Below the pieces are notes generated by a model. The model was given only the letters and a program-made list of their open reading frames with translations. It was not told the origin of the DNA and did not search any database. DNA of 64,000 nt from Bin5 sp965220715 (GTDB taxonomy: Bacteria > Chloroflexota > Anaerolineae > Caldilineales > Caldilineaceae). The position numbers and the translations under genes are program-made. The DNA is taken from NCBI GenBank assembly GCA_965220715.1, contig OZ244843.1, positions 2,046,001 through 2,110,000 on the forward strand, read 5' to 3'. Of this stretch, positions 33,834 through 42,703 are shown in pieces. The first letter of the stretch is position 1. Every line of letters starts with the position of its first letter.

Positions 33834-35192
33834 TCACTGGTCCGCCAAGAAGACGATAAGTGCTTCCAAATCCTCTTCGGGGATATGTTGATACGACGGC
33901 ATCCGATGGGGACTCAGCGCGAATCCCTCAACATGATAAATTTCAGGTTCAATGATACTCTCGTAGAGGTAGGCAAACACATCGGCCGCTGCGCCATCGT
34001 AGGCGGGATCTTCGAGCCGGGCAGCGGCCAATTCACCCATATCGTTGTGCGGCGGCCCGAATATGCCTCTCGTACCCGCGCTATCGAGCTGGTGACAGAC
34101 GCCGCAATACTGCTCCTTATACACCGACAGCCCCCGCGCAGCCAGCGCCGCCAACTCCTCCTCGGAAAGATTGCCCAGATCGGTTGCACTTCTCACGCCG
34201 CGACGCTCGGACTGGCGAATCATCAGAGCGACATGCAAAAGCCAGGAAATGCGCAGAATTTCACCCGGTCGCAACGCCTGCTCACTAATCTCGCGATTCA
34301 CCTCTTTCAGTGCTTCTACGTTTATACCCGTCGCGGCAGCGACCGTTTCCCATGTGTCTCCTGGCTGCACAGTGTAGGTGCCGGCCGAGTCGGAGGCCGC
34401 CTCTGACGCTGCCTTCTGGTCTCTTGCCGCGGCGTATGAAGGTGCGAAAACAGGCGGGCCGTCTGACCAACCGCGCGCGGCCCCGACCTCGGTCAACTCG
34501 GGCGGCAAATATCTTACCGTTATCTCATCGTCGGCCCGGATGTCAACACCACGCAGTGCCCACAGATTGAAATTGTCCAGCAACAAGTCCAAATACGAAA
34601 CCGAGAACTCCTCTGCGATATGTTCCCAGGAATCGTTTGCCTGCACTGCATAAAGAATTGGTGGCATTGTGGCATCTGCGTTGAGACCGGGGATCGCTAG
34701 CTGGTCGCCAGGCCGAATCTCCTCGCCTCGCAGTTGCCACAACTCCATATTGGCCTCTTTCAGAAGCTCAGCCGTCATATCGAATCTGTTGGCAACCAGG
34801 GACCAGTATTCACCCATTCGCACATTGTAAACGTAGACCCGCGCATCATCGACTGTGAACGATTGTGCATTGTCGGCGTCCCCAACAGGCAGAGCAGAGT
34901 CGCTACGCACCTCGCTTCGTATCTGTCCTCTCGCCTGGGGTGTCCCCTTCACGGCTTGTCGAGCATCGCCGGGCGTTGCTTCGGCCGTTGCAGTGCCAGG
35001 GTTCTGTTCTTCCTCCTGTTGCGCTCGAGCCACCGCCTGGTCTGCCGTCGAATCAACGCGGGAGACATGGTAGACCGTGAAGGCGGCAACAAACACTGCA
35101 GCAAGCAGCAGAACGCGCGGCAACATATTCACGCGCCTGCTTGCACCTTGAAAGCGAGCGTACCATCCAGGATTACTTTCAGAATTCTTCAT
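33834..35192 (-). CDS. LysM-repeat / cytochrome c fusion protein
   Basis: A 452-residue membrane-anchored exported protein. An N-terminal anchor (VLLLAAVFVAAFTVYHV, about 26-42) is followed by a low-complexity linker. Three LysM-like repeats come next, at about 121-170, 180-228 and 275-320, the last as YTVQPGDTWETVAAATGIN. A cytochrome c domain occupies about 345-452, with haem motif CGVCH and probable distal Met in HRMPSYQH. LysM domains bind peptidoglycan-type glycans, so this is a cell-wall-tethered electron carrier; the fusion is unusual. It precedes the ScyD/GlcG gene in the same direction. Confidence 0.85.
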   Translation of the reverse strand: MKNSESNPGWYARFQGASRRVNMLPRVLLLAAVFVAAFTVYHVSRVDSTADQAVARAQQEEEQNPGTATAEATPGDARQAVKGTPQARGQIRSEVRSDSALPVGDADNAQSFTVDDARVYVYNVRMGEYWSLVANRFDMTAELLKEANMELWQLRGEEIRPGDQLAIPGLNADATMPPILYAVQANDSWEHIAEEFSVSYLDLLLDNFNLWALRGVDIRADDEITVRYLPPELTEVGAARGWSDGPPVFAPSYAAARDQKAASEAASDSAGTYTVQPGDTWETVAAATGINVEALKEVNREISEQALRPGEILRISWLLHVALMIRQSERRGVRSATDLGNLSEEELAALAARGLSVYKEQYCGVCHQLDSAGTRGIFGPPHNDMGELAAARLEDPAYDGAAADVFAYLYESIIEPEIYHVEGFALSPHRMPSYQHIPEEDLEALIVFLADQ

Positions 35193-35228
35193 CTTTTTTG
35201 GCTTCTACGTCCGTTCTGAAGAGACAAA

Positions 35229-35278
35229 AAGAAGAGAGGAATGAGAGACTCGTTCTCTCTACAAGCTCCTCTCTCTTC
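35229..35278 (-). terminator. Rho-independent terminator
   Basis: An outer stem AGAGAGGA / TCCTCTCT encloses an inner stem GAGAGA / TCTCTC. Read on the minus strand it is followed by CTTCTTTTTGTC, a good T-tract. It should end transcripts of the J-like/SH3 gene upstream, before the LysM-cytochrome gene. Confidence 0.65.
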
Positions 35279-35401
35279 AAACTTGCCACTCTATTTATAT
35301 TCTATCCACAACGCCAGGAAAAAGAAAGAAGCGATCTTCCTCCGAACCAGGATTTGCGAACGAACAGCAGGCCGCCGGACCAAAAGAGCTGAGATTGCAG
35401 C

Positions 35402-36463
35402 TCATTCAAATACGCCGCCACCCCTGTCTTCGTCACCAGTTTTCAACAAAATGCCGCTATCGGTGTGTACAGGCAGACTTTCGGGTTCTCCATCTAGAGT
35501 AATGGTCCACGCTGCCACCCAGCCGGTTACATCGCCGTCCGCCACCACATACCAACTGCTATCCTCCAGTCGGCCGATGACCCGATAACTTTGATCGTTA
35601 CTGAGTAACTTCAATACGGGCCCTTCGGCTTCTGGCCGTTCGCGTAAATTGACCGATGGATGCAGGAGCGTGCCTGCCAGTGCCGCCGTAGTTGCCGGAG
35701 TGGTGGTGAAAAAACTGCTCTCCAAAGGTTCATACGAACTGACCAGAGCGAGAGCAGTCACTGTCGCCTGCACAGTGACGGGAACGACGCGGTTGGCCGG
35801 AAACAGGATGGCGCCAATTATCGCCGCAATAAGACCGCCGATGACTAGGAACGGCCAGCCCTTCCACGTCTGGGGGACACGCCGCGTCGTGGGTAGGTAC
35901 CCTAAACCCTGATACGTTGGGCCGACTTGTGGCGGCGGGGCCTGCACATCCGCCCGCTCGAAATTGGTGAATATCTCGGCCAGATTGGCCTCGTATCTGG
36001 GGTCCACGCGCCACTCATTCAGGCGGGCATTGTACGTGCGCCCCGATTCAGGTATCGCCGACCTGACCGCATTGTGTACGGCAGTGAAATCCACCGCCCA
36101 GCCCACGCGAATATAGAGGGAACCGTTTTCCAGCCGCTGATACGAAAGCCACGCGTCGGAAGGCTCGATTCTCCTGCGTGCCAACTCCAATTCCTCGTCG
36201 GTGAGAGGAACCAGTTGCGCTTCCTTCAACTCCTCGTCGTGCGTCCAGCGCTTCAGAGGGTTCGAAAGCTGCCGATACGCCTCATCTACGCGTTCCAGGA
36301 AAGGATCTGACGGTACCGGCCCCGCAACCAAGGCAGAATCGTCCAGATACTCGCCGGTATGCAGACGTACTTGGCGCCGGTATGCCGCATCAAGCACTTC
36401 CTGCGTAGCGTTGGGCTGAACACCCAAAATCTGATAGAAGTTCTCCAGCGATCTGCTTTCCAC
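35402..36463 (-). CDS. J-domain-like, membrane, SH3 protein
   Basis: A 353-residue protein in three parts. Residues 8-75 look like a J domain (FYQILGVQPNATQEVLDAAYRRQ ... FLERVDEAYRQLSNPLKR), but the HPD loop that stimulates Hsp70 ATPase is replaced by HTG, so it cannot act as a normal J protein. A helix at about 203-226 is membrane-spanning (PFLVIGGLIAAIIGAILFP). The C-terminus carries a bacterial SH3 domain (VNLRERPEAEG ... GDVTGWVAAW). It is probably a membrane-bound envelope protein with the SH3 part outside. The terminator at 35229-35278 follows the stop. Confidence 0.75.
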   Translation of the reverse strand: MESRSLENFYQILGVQPNATQEVLDAAYRRQVRLHTGEYLDDSALVAGPVPSDPFLERVDEAYRQLSNPLKRWTHDEELKEAQLVPLTDEELELARRRIEPSDAWLSYQRLENGSLYIRVGWAVDFTAVHNAVRSAIPESGRTYNARLNEWRVDPRYEANLAEIFTNFERADVQAPPPQVGPTYQGLGYLPTTRRVPQTWKGWPFLVIGGLIAAIIGAILFPANRVVPVTVQATVTALALVSSYEPLESSFFTTTPATTAALAGTLLHPSVNLRERPEAEGPVLKLLSNDQSYRVIGRLEDSSWYVVADGDVTGWVAAWTITLDGEPESLPVHTDSGILLKTGDEDRGGGVFE

Positions 36464-36609
36464 TACCCGTGGCTCACTCGGGGTAAGGAGGGTTCGGCAA
36501 TCGCTGACTTCAATCGCCGACCGCCGGATGCGACCCTATCGGAGGAAAGCGAAAAAAGAATGAACCTCATACATCGCTCATTCTTCACCCCGCCTCTCGT
36601 TCGGACATA

Positions 36610-37605
36610 TTACCGGCTAACCCCTTCTGAAATGCCGCCGCTCTCCAACAGTGCGGCCACCTCTTCCTTCTCAAACAGCCCCATGTCTCCGGGAATCGTA
36701 TATTTCATAGCCGCCGCCGCCGCGCCCCATTTCAAAGCATCGGCCAACCAATCTTCGCCGTCTCGGTAAAGATAGCGGTACAGCACTCCTGCCGTAAACG
36801 CATCCCCCGCGCCGATGCGGCCTACCGTACCGCCGCCCGGAAAAATCGGCTGGCGCTGCGGCGCCTGCCCCGGCGCCGCTGCAATCGATCCGTCCGCACC
36901 CAAGGTGAGTATCACAGTCGCCTGCGGGAACTCGCGCTGGAGCGCGGCCAACGCATCTTCCGGAGAGACCGCTTCAGGCAGACCATAGTGTGTCTGGGCA
37001 TCCCGAATCGGCGCAAAAACAATGTCTGCGGCCGCGGCAAAGGGATGGCAACCCCGTCGCGACGCCTCAGGCGTCCACAGTTTGGAGCGGTAGTTGAAAT
37101 CGAAACTAACGCTCCAGCCAGCCGCCTGCGCAAGCTGCAAAGCACGCTTGGCCGTCGCCGCGGCACTGTCGCTGATTGCCAGCGTGATTCCGGTTAAGTG
37201 GAGATGCCGCCCGCTGGTCGCGTTGAAAATTTCCGCCGGCAGTTCATCGGGCGTCATCCGGCTGGCCGCAGAACCGGCGCGGTCGTAGATGATCGAAGTG
37301 GCGCGAGAGCCATCGCCGAATTCGACGAAAAACAGGCCCATCCGCTCGCCCTCAACCCAGACGATGTGGGAGGTGTCTACGCCGTGTCCCATCAATGTGC
37401 GCGCGATCCGGCGCCCCAGGGGGTTTTCCGGCATCCGCGAAATCCAGGTCGTGCGCACTCCCAGCCTGGCCAGGGCCACGGCTGTGTTCGATTCGGTTCC
37501 ACCCGCCTCCAATTCAAAATAGGCGGCCTGCTCAATGCGCAGATGGCCGGGCGGCGCCATGCGCAGCAGCGTCTCGCCCAGAGTTACAACATCGTACCTG
37601 CTCAT
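36610..37605 (-). CDS. kdgK: 2-keto-3-deoxygluconate kinase (PfkB-family)
   Basis: A 331-residue ribokinase/PfkB-family kinase. The ligand-binding AGGTESNTAVALARLG block lies near residue 35, and the catalytic GRIGAGDAFTAGVLYRYL near residue 252 holds the general-base Asp and anion hole. Assignment as KDG kinase rests on family resemblance and on the adjacent KDPG aldolase gene, with which it overlaps by 4 bp (ATGA). The two would convert 2-keto-3-deoxygluconate to KDPG, then pyruvate and glyceraldehyde-3-phosphate. The frame opens upstream to 37689, but that part runs inside the aldolase gene, so the start at 37605 is preferred. Confidence 0.85.
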   Translation of the reverse strand: MSRYDVVTLGETLLRMAPPGHLRIEQAAYFELEAGGTESNTAVALARLGVRTTWISRMPENPLGRRIARTLMGHGVDTSHIVWVEGERMGLFFVEFGDGSRATSIIYDRAGSAASRMTPDELPAEIFNATSGRHLHLTGITLAISDSAAATAKRALQLAQAAGWSVSFDFNYRSKLWTPEASRRGCHPFAAAADIVFAPIRDAQTHYGLPEAVSPEDALAALQREFPQATVILTLGADGSIAAAPGQAPQRQPIFPGGGTVGRIGAGDAFTAGVLYRYLYRDGEDWLADALKWGAAAAAMKYTIPGDMGLFEKEEVAALLESGGISEGVSR

Positions 37606-38279
37606 TCTGCCGCGCGTGCCTCCTGTACGGCTCCTGCAAATCTGCGAGCCTGCTCCGTCACAGCCGACCAATTGCCGTCCGCCACCCAATTTTTGCGTAC
37701 CAGCGCGCTGCCCACGCCCACCGCCACTGCGCCGGCGCGAATGAATTCACCCGCGTTCTTCAAACCGACACCGCCTGTAGGCATCAGCTTCAGATGGGGT
37801 AGGGGGGCCAACACGTCCTTGAAATAGTCGGGCCCGAGTCTGGTTGCGGGAAAGACCTTCACCACAGCCGCCCCGGCCAACCATGCGGTCTGGATCTCCG
37901 TTGGCGTAAACGCGCCCGGCATGACCGGCACCTCGCGTTCGACGCAGCAGGATATTGTTTGCAGGTCCAGCGTCGGAGCCACCACAAACTGTGCACCGTT
38001 CTCGATCGCAGCCACGGCCATTTCCCGGCTCAGCACCGATCCCATGCCCAGAGCGGCCGCGCCTTGAGCAAAAGCAGGTACACGCTCCCGCAGCAGCGAA
38101 AGCGCTTCCAGCGCGCCCGGGCTGGTCATAGTCAACTCGACCGCCGTCACCCCCCCGCCCAGCAGGGCTTGGGCCAGATCGACAGCCCGGGCCAGGTCCG
38201 GCAGACGTACAACCGGCACCACGCCGCCCTTCTCGATCAGTTGCAGAGTTCTACCGGGAGTATCCACACGTCTGCTCAC
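37602..38279 (-). CDS. eda: KDPG / 4-hydroxy-2-oxoglutarate aldolase
   Basis: A 225-residue class I aldolase of the KDPG/KHG family. The Schiff-base lysine lies in AAVVKVFPATRLGPDYFKD, and the active-site Glu in AVELTMTSPGALE. The phosphate-binding end is MPTGGVGLKNAGEFIRAGAVAVGVGSAL. It cleaves KDPG (or 4-hydroxy-2-oxoglutarate) to pyruvate and an aldehyde. It is the first gene of a two-gene operon with the kinase. Upstream lies a promoter with a direct repeat (38320-38352), which suggests substrate-responsive control. It fits the sugar-acid catabolism theme of the window. Confidence 0.92.
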   Translation of the reverse strand: MSRRVDTPGRTLQLIEKGGVVPVVRLPDLARAVDLAQALLGGGVTAVELTMTSPGALEALSLLRERVPAFAQGAAALGMGSVLSREMAVAAIENGAQFVVAPTLDLQTISCCVEREVPVMPGAFTPTEIQTAWLAGAAVVKVFPATRLGPDYFKDVLAPLPHLKLMPTGGVGLKNAGEFIRAGAVAVGVGSALVRKNWVADGNWSAVTEQARRFAGAVQEARAAE

Positions 38280-38319
38280 TTAAGCGCAACCTGCTATCGA
38301 ACATCGAAGCCCGCATATC

Positions 38320-38352
38320 ATTATAGTATAGAACCGAATAGTGTAGAACCGA
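38320..38352 (-). promoter_or_regulatory. Operator-like promoter of the KDPG aldolase operon
   Basis: On the minus strand the -10 box TATAAT (38325-38320) is preceded by two direct copies of TCGGTTCTA (38337-38329 and 38352-38344), spaced by exactly 15 nt, on the region where the -35 box would be. The -35 is otherwise weak. A regulator binding both half-sites on one DNA face is plausible. Confidence 0.5.
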
Positions 38353-38836
38353 TCTTTGGCCAGCGAGGCGGGGAAGGAAGAGGAGCGTGTACGTTCATGT
38401 GGATATTACTTGCCTACCGCTGCCCCCTTCCTGCTTCATGCTCTGTGCCGTCCATGCCTTCCAATTCGACGCGCCGTCAACTTGGAATTTGCCCATATAC
38501 AGGCAATTTCACTAAGTTTGACAGATGAGGGATGGCGAATTAACATTCGCTTATCAACTGACCATGCCACGCAAAAGGTGCGAAGAGTCGTCGCTCTGGA
38601 TTGCCGACGTTGAGAATCATCGTTCATGGGTTTGGCATGGAAGGTCGAACAAACGGTACTCACCTACACACAACTGGACTGAATAGGGCACCGGTTGCCT
38701 GGCCAAACGCGACCCTATCAAGCTGTTGGGTCTCGTTGCGAGTAGCCCTCCTCAAATTCTTCAAATCTCCAATCAAGGGGGAGATTTCTGCCACGGAATC
38801 CACCCCCCTCCCTAACAGAGGACGCTGGCCAAAGAT
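38352..38836. repeat. Inverted repeats flanking a gene-free segment
   Basis: ATCTTTGGCCAGCG (38352-38365) recurs inverted as CGCTGGCCAAAGAT (38823-38836), 14 bp perfect. The 457 bp between them hold no convincing gene. This is the shape of a small non-autonomous element or a degraded insertion sequence. I did not find a clear target-site duplication. Confidence 0.45.
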
Positions 38837-39574
38837 GGTCGGGCCACAGTCTACTGATAAGGCGTTGTTGAAATTTCGCCGAACCGGTAAGCTATAGAAA
38901 ACACGCGGATTCGGCATTCAAAACTCGGTAGTGGTTATGTATTGACTGTTGAGGCTCAATCCACTGGGCTGGTTGTCGTCAATCACAAACCCAGCTACGA
39001 GGAGGGGCCTCATCATCGTCACAAGCATTATCGTACATCGCTGTCCTCATTGCAACAGCGAAGACATCTGCAATAATGGGCACGATTATAAGGGTGCCAA
39101 GAACTATCATTGCCATAGATATATGAGCTACGGGACATTGCATGCCAGGCAAGGCTATAGTGGGGAAGAGAAAGAGTTGATCTTGCGGGCATACCAGGAA
39201 CGCGCCGCTTCTGCAACGTGGATGGTGATGAAACGACGCCGCCAACCAACTCTCTTCAGACCGAGAGAAAATCCCTGCTGTCACAAGTTTCACGAGTGTA
39301 CTTGAGATCTTACGCGACCCGGAGGGCGTTGACGGTTCTGTCCGGAAAGGAGCTTGTGGTATGCAGCGCGCCATTTTCAGGGTGGACCTATGCCGGCAAA
39401 CAGTTTTTGAGATCTGCGCGGTCTGGCGGCGGTATCGACCAGAACAGGGAAAGGAGGATGTTCACAATGGAGCAATGAAGTCCAATGCCAGGAGGGGCAC
39501 GCCTGGCTTGGACTGTCGAGAGGTTGTGATGGATTGTCCTTGACCACATTCTACCAAAAGGAGACAAGAAAGTG
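38837..39574. other. IS-scarred, largely gene-free region
   Basis: The region contains the IS1-like remnant at 39021-39250. The rest, to the ribosome site of the binding-protein gene at 39575, holds overlapping short frames on both strands with no family resemblance. It borders the peptide-uptake cassette and may mark where that cassette entered. Confidence 0.5.
39021..39250 (+). pseudogene. IS1-family transposase N-terminal remnant
   Basis: The frame reads VHRCPHCNSEDICNNGHDYKG, then YHC, SYGTLHARQGYSGEEKELILRAYQERA, which matches the N-terminal zinc-finger and HTH region of IS1-type InsA proteins. The second half of the zinc finger is broken (CHRY where CxxC is expected), and the match ends at about residue 90 of the frame. 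No downstream catalytic domain or terminal repeats are visible, so the element is dead. Confidence 0.65.
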
Positions 39575-41143
39575 ATGCAAAGAAAACAAGCGTGGTTTTC
39601 GCTAATCTGTGTTCTGTTGATCGCGATGGTCGCGATTGGATGTGTGACGCAACCGGTTCCAGCAACATCGGGACAGCAGGCTGAAACACCGATGGAAGAA
39701 GAGAAGGAGCTTGTAATCGTTCAAGGAACGGAACCGTGGACGATGGACATGCAATGGGTCACCGCCCAAGTGATTGTGAACGTCGGCAACCACATTCAGC
39801 AGACCTTGCTTGACTACGACCATAGCATGACGTTGCAGCCAAATCTGGCGATCTCATGGGAACAGCTCGAGCCTACCGTTTGGCAGTACAAGTTGCGTGA
39901 AGGGGTTCAGTTCTCCAATGGTGAGCCGTTCAATGCGGAGCAGGTTAAGTTTAGCTTCGATAGGGTGATGGCGCCTGACAGCGACTCCATGCGCAAAGGA
40001 GAAACACGCTATGTCTCGAGCGTAGAGGTCGTGGACGACTACACCGTCAATTTCCACACCGCTGGCATCATACCCTTGTTCGACCTGTACGTTACGGCAA
40101 AGTTCCCGATCGTGCCTCAAGGCTACATCACTGAGAATGGCGCTGAGCACTTTGCCACAAATCCGATTGGCACCGGTCCTTACGTTCTGGAAGAGTGGGT
40201 AAAGGACGACCACATCACGCTTCGCAAGAATCCAAGCTACTGGGGTGAAGAGCCGAAGATTGATGTACTCACCTTCCTTACCGTACCTGACATTTCCTCC
40301 AGAGTTGCTACGCTACTTGCAGGCGAGGCAGACATTGCTACCGACCTTCAGCCGGCAACAGTACAGGAAGTCGAAAAACGAGAAGGTCTTAGCGTCGTGA
40401 GCCGACCTGGTATGCGTTCTGTATTCTTGTTGTTCAATACCCAGATCGAATCCCCCGTCACCGATCGGAGGGTTCGGCAGGCAATCAACTACGCTGTGGA
40501 CAAAGACGTGATCATCGAGAACATCCTCGACGGCTTCGGCAAGAAGCTCGAAGGGCAGGTGCTGTCCGAGGAATACTGGGGGTACCAAGCTGCCCTTGAG
40601 GCGTATCCCTACGACCCTGCCAAGGCGAAAGAGCTCCTGGCTGAGGCCGGCTATCCCGATGGTTTTGACTTGCGCATCGTCAGCCCGCGCGGTCGCTATA
40701 TGATGGATGCCGAAATCTCCCAGGCTGTAGCTGGACAGTTGAAGGACGTTGGCATCAATGTCACAGTAGACACACTGGAATGGGGCGTGTTCAGCGAGGA
40801 GCAGTACAGCCACGAAGGCGGCCCGGTTTTCTTGCTGGGATACATGACCGTCCCCGACGCCGCGCGCATGTTGTCAATCTGGCATTCGACCCACCCGAAC
40901 GATCAGCATCCTGATGCCAAGTTCGATGCACTGTCCGACGCCGCTATCAATGAAACGGACGTCGACGCACGTCGTGAAGTGATTAAGGAGGCTGTTGAAT
41001 ACTTCCGTGAAGATGCGCCGGTCGTATTTCTGCACCAGCAGTACATTCTGTGGGGCGTCCACGACCGTGTCCAGAATTTCGCGCCGTTCCCGGATGGCCG
41101 ACTCAAGATAGACGCGAGCGTAGATGTGAGCGGAGATCGTTGA
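39575..41143 (+). CDS. Peptide ABC transporter substrate-binding lipoprotein
   Basis: A 522-residue family-5 (DppA/OppA-like) solute-binding protein. The signal peptide ends in a lipobox (MVAIGCVTQP, Cys about residue 24). The mature part shows the family blocks NGEPFNAEQVKFSFDRVM, GTGPYVLEEW and VRQAINYAVDKD near 280-310. It should capture peptides (or related solutes) outside for a DppB/DppC-type importer. The permeases at 44127 and 45068 lie downstream, after the two Tld genes. GTG-ATG gives a choice of start; ATG at 39575 is used. Base composition looks lower in G+C than its neighbours, by eye. Confidence 0.92.
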   Translation: MQRKQAWFSLICVLLIAMVAIGCVTQPVPATSGQQAETPMEEEKELVIVQGTEPWTMDMQWVTAQVIVNVGNHIQQTLLDYDHSMTLQPNLAISWEQLEPTVWQYKLREGVQFSNGEPFNAEQVKFSFDRVMAPDSDSMRKGETRYVSSVEVVDDYTVNFHTAGIIPLFDLYVTAKFPIVPQGYITENGAEHFATNPIGTGPYVLEEWVKDDHITLRKNPSYWGEEPKIDVLTFLTVPDISSRVATLLAGEADIATDLQPATVQEVEKREGLSVVSRPGMRSVFLLFNTQIESPVTDRRVRQAINYAVDKDVIIENILDGFGKKLEGQVLSEEYWGYQAALEAYPYDPAKAKELLAEAGYPDGFDLRIVSPRGRYMMDAEISQAVAGQLKDVGINVTVDTLEWGVFSEEQYSHEGGPVFLLGYMTVPDAARMLSIWHSTHPNDQHPDAKFDALSDAAINETDVDARREVIKEAVEYFREDAPVVFLHQQYILWGVHDRVQNFAPFPDGRLKIDASVDVSGDR

Positions 41144-41181
41144 TGTTCTGGCGCCTCTGTCGATGAAAGGCGCCTGGTGAA

Positions 41182-41219
41182 AAGGCCTCCTCCCCTTTGA
41201 ATTCCGGGGAGGGGGCCTT
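41182..41219 (+). terminator. Hairpin between binding protein and tldD
   Basis: A near-perfect 14-bp stem (AAGGCCTCCTCCCC against GGGGAGGGGGCCTT, one mismatch) has a loop of about 10 nt and no T-tract. It lies 39 bp after the binding-protein stop and 48 bp before tldD. It may be a partial terminator that makes the binding protein more abundant than the rest of the cassette. Confidence 0.5.
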
Positions 41220-41266
41220 GTCCCAACTGAACAATTATTCAGCAGCCTTAGAACGGAGCGAACCGG

Positions 41267-42703
41267 ATGATAAACCTCGCACGCGACTTGGTATCGATGG
41301 CGGTGTCCATGGGAGCACAGTATGCGGAAGGGCGCGTCGTGGATCAATCCCAACAGGCGATAACCGGTACAGACGGCGCTGCCAGCGTCTCCGAATTCAC
41401 GACCTGCGGATTCGGAATCCGCGTCCTGGTAGACGGGCAATGGGGATTCGCCAGCGACAACCTTTCCCAACAGCAGCCATCTGAAACAGTCAGGAAAGCA
41501 ATCTCGCTCGCGCGGGCTATGCCACGGCGCACGCGAACCGTCAGGCTGGCTGACGTACCGCCCGTTCAAGCCATCTACGAGACGCACTGCGAACAGGACC
41601 CTTTCGACATGCCTGTCCCTGAAAAGGTCGAGATGGTCCAAGCCATCATCCAGGCCATGGCGGCCGCGAGCGACAAAGTATCCAAGACCCAGGCCAAGCT
41701 CGACTTCCGGCGTGAGACATCGCAACTGGTAACGTCGGAAGGTACCGAGATCGGGCAGACGATCACCCTGACCGGCGCAGGAATGGCCGTCACGGTCGCG
41801 GATCGGGGCCAGGTTTTTCGCAGAACGTATCCCTATAGCCATACCGATTTTGGAACGGGAGGATTCGAGTTGGTACACGCTCTCAAACCGATTGAGGCGG
41901 CCACCACGATTGTTCATGAAGCAATTGAACTGCTGGATGCCCCCTCTTGCAGCGATGTTGTCACAACGGTCATTTTGGATCCGACACTTGTTGGCATGGT
42001 GCTTCACGAGACCATGGGCCATCCCATCGAAATGGATCGCGCCCTGGGTGACGAATCGGACAATTTCGGGGCGAGTTTTTTGCAAGTCCACCACCTTGGC
42101 GAGTTCCAGTACGCATCAGAGTTGGTGAATATGGTTGCTGACGCAACGCGGCCCAAGGCGGTCGCAACCTATGGATATGATCATGAGGGTGTCAAGGCCC
42201 AGAGCATTCCCATCATCAAGGGCGGCGTTTTTACGAACTATCTGATGTCGCGCGAATGTGCAACGGCATTGGATCAGCCGAGCAATGGAACGGCCCGGGC
42301 GAGCAGTTGGAATCGCATCCCCATGGTGCGCATCACAAATCTATCTCTCTCGCCCGGGGAATCGACAAGGGAGCAGCTCATCTCCGAAACCGACGATGGA
42401 CTCTACATCGAGACATTCAAGGGCGGGGATATCGATGACAAGCGTCTCACGTTCAGTTTCATGGGCGAACGAGCGTGGCAAATTCGCGGCGGCAAAATCG
42501 TCGGTCTGGTGAAGAACCCGGTCATCTACGGAGAGGCCCCCATTTTCTGGCGCAATTGCAGTGGAATTGCCGGTCCCGACGAGGACCGGGTAGTGGGCAT
42601 CTCCAGTTGCGGTAAGGGTCTTCCGTGGCAGTTCATCCCCACCGGACAAGGTGGACCGCCAGCCCGGTTTGATCAGGTTAAGGTAGGAGGAGGCATCGGA
42701 TGA
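41267..42703 (+). CDS. tldD: TldD/PmbA-family metalloprotease, TldD-like subunit
   Basis: A 478-residue cytosolic zinc protease subunit. The HExxxH zinc motif is seen as MVLHETMGHPIEMD, at about 245-258. The C-terminal half contains GVFTNYLMSRECATALD and GPDEDRVVGISSCGKG, with a late Cys at about 456. In E. coli TldD works with TldE as a heterodimer that cleaves unfolded or extended peptides, including the leader of microcin B17 and the antitoxin CcdA. Its stop overlaps the start of the next gene (4 bp). Here the pair lies within a peptide importer cassette, which points to digestion of imported peptides rather than RiPP maturation. Confidence 0.9.
   Translation: MINLARDLVSMAVSMGAQYAEGRVVDQSQQAITGTDGAASVSEFTTCGFGIRVLVDGQWGFASDNLSQQQPSETVRKAISLARAMPRRTRTVRLADVPPVQAIYETHCEQDPFDMPVPEKVEMVQAIIQAMAAASDKVSKTQAKLDFRRETSQLVTSEGTEIGQTITLTGAGMAVTVADRGQVFRRTYPYSHTDFGTGGFELVHALKPIEAATTIVHEAIELLDAPSCSDVVTTVILDPTLVGMVLHETMGHPIEMDRALGDESDNFGASFLQVHHLGEFQYASELVNMVADATRPKAVATYGYDHEGVKAQSIPIIKGGVFTNYLMSRECATALDQPSNGTARASSWNRIPMVRITNLSLSPGESTREQLISETDDGLYIETFKGGDIDDKRLTFSFMGERAWQIRGGKIVGLVKNPVIYGEAPIFWRNCSGIAGPDEDRVVGISSCGKGLPWQFIPTGQGGPPARFDQVKVGGGIG

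Noticed and set aside
38356..38917. Short frames inside the inverted-repeat segment
   Set aside because: They overlap on both strands, are under 100 residues and resemble no transposase or other family.
41144..41266. A RiPP precursor gene in the Tld cassette
   Set aside because: TldD/TldE can mature RiPPs, so I looked for a small leader-core gene between the binding protein and tldD and after the permeases. None has a ribosome site or a core-like Cys/Ser/Thr run.
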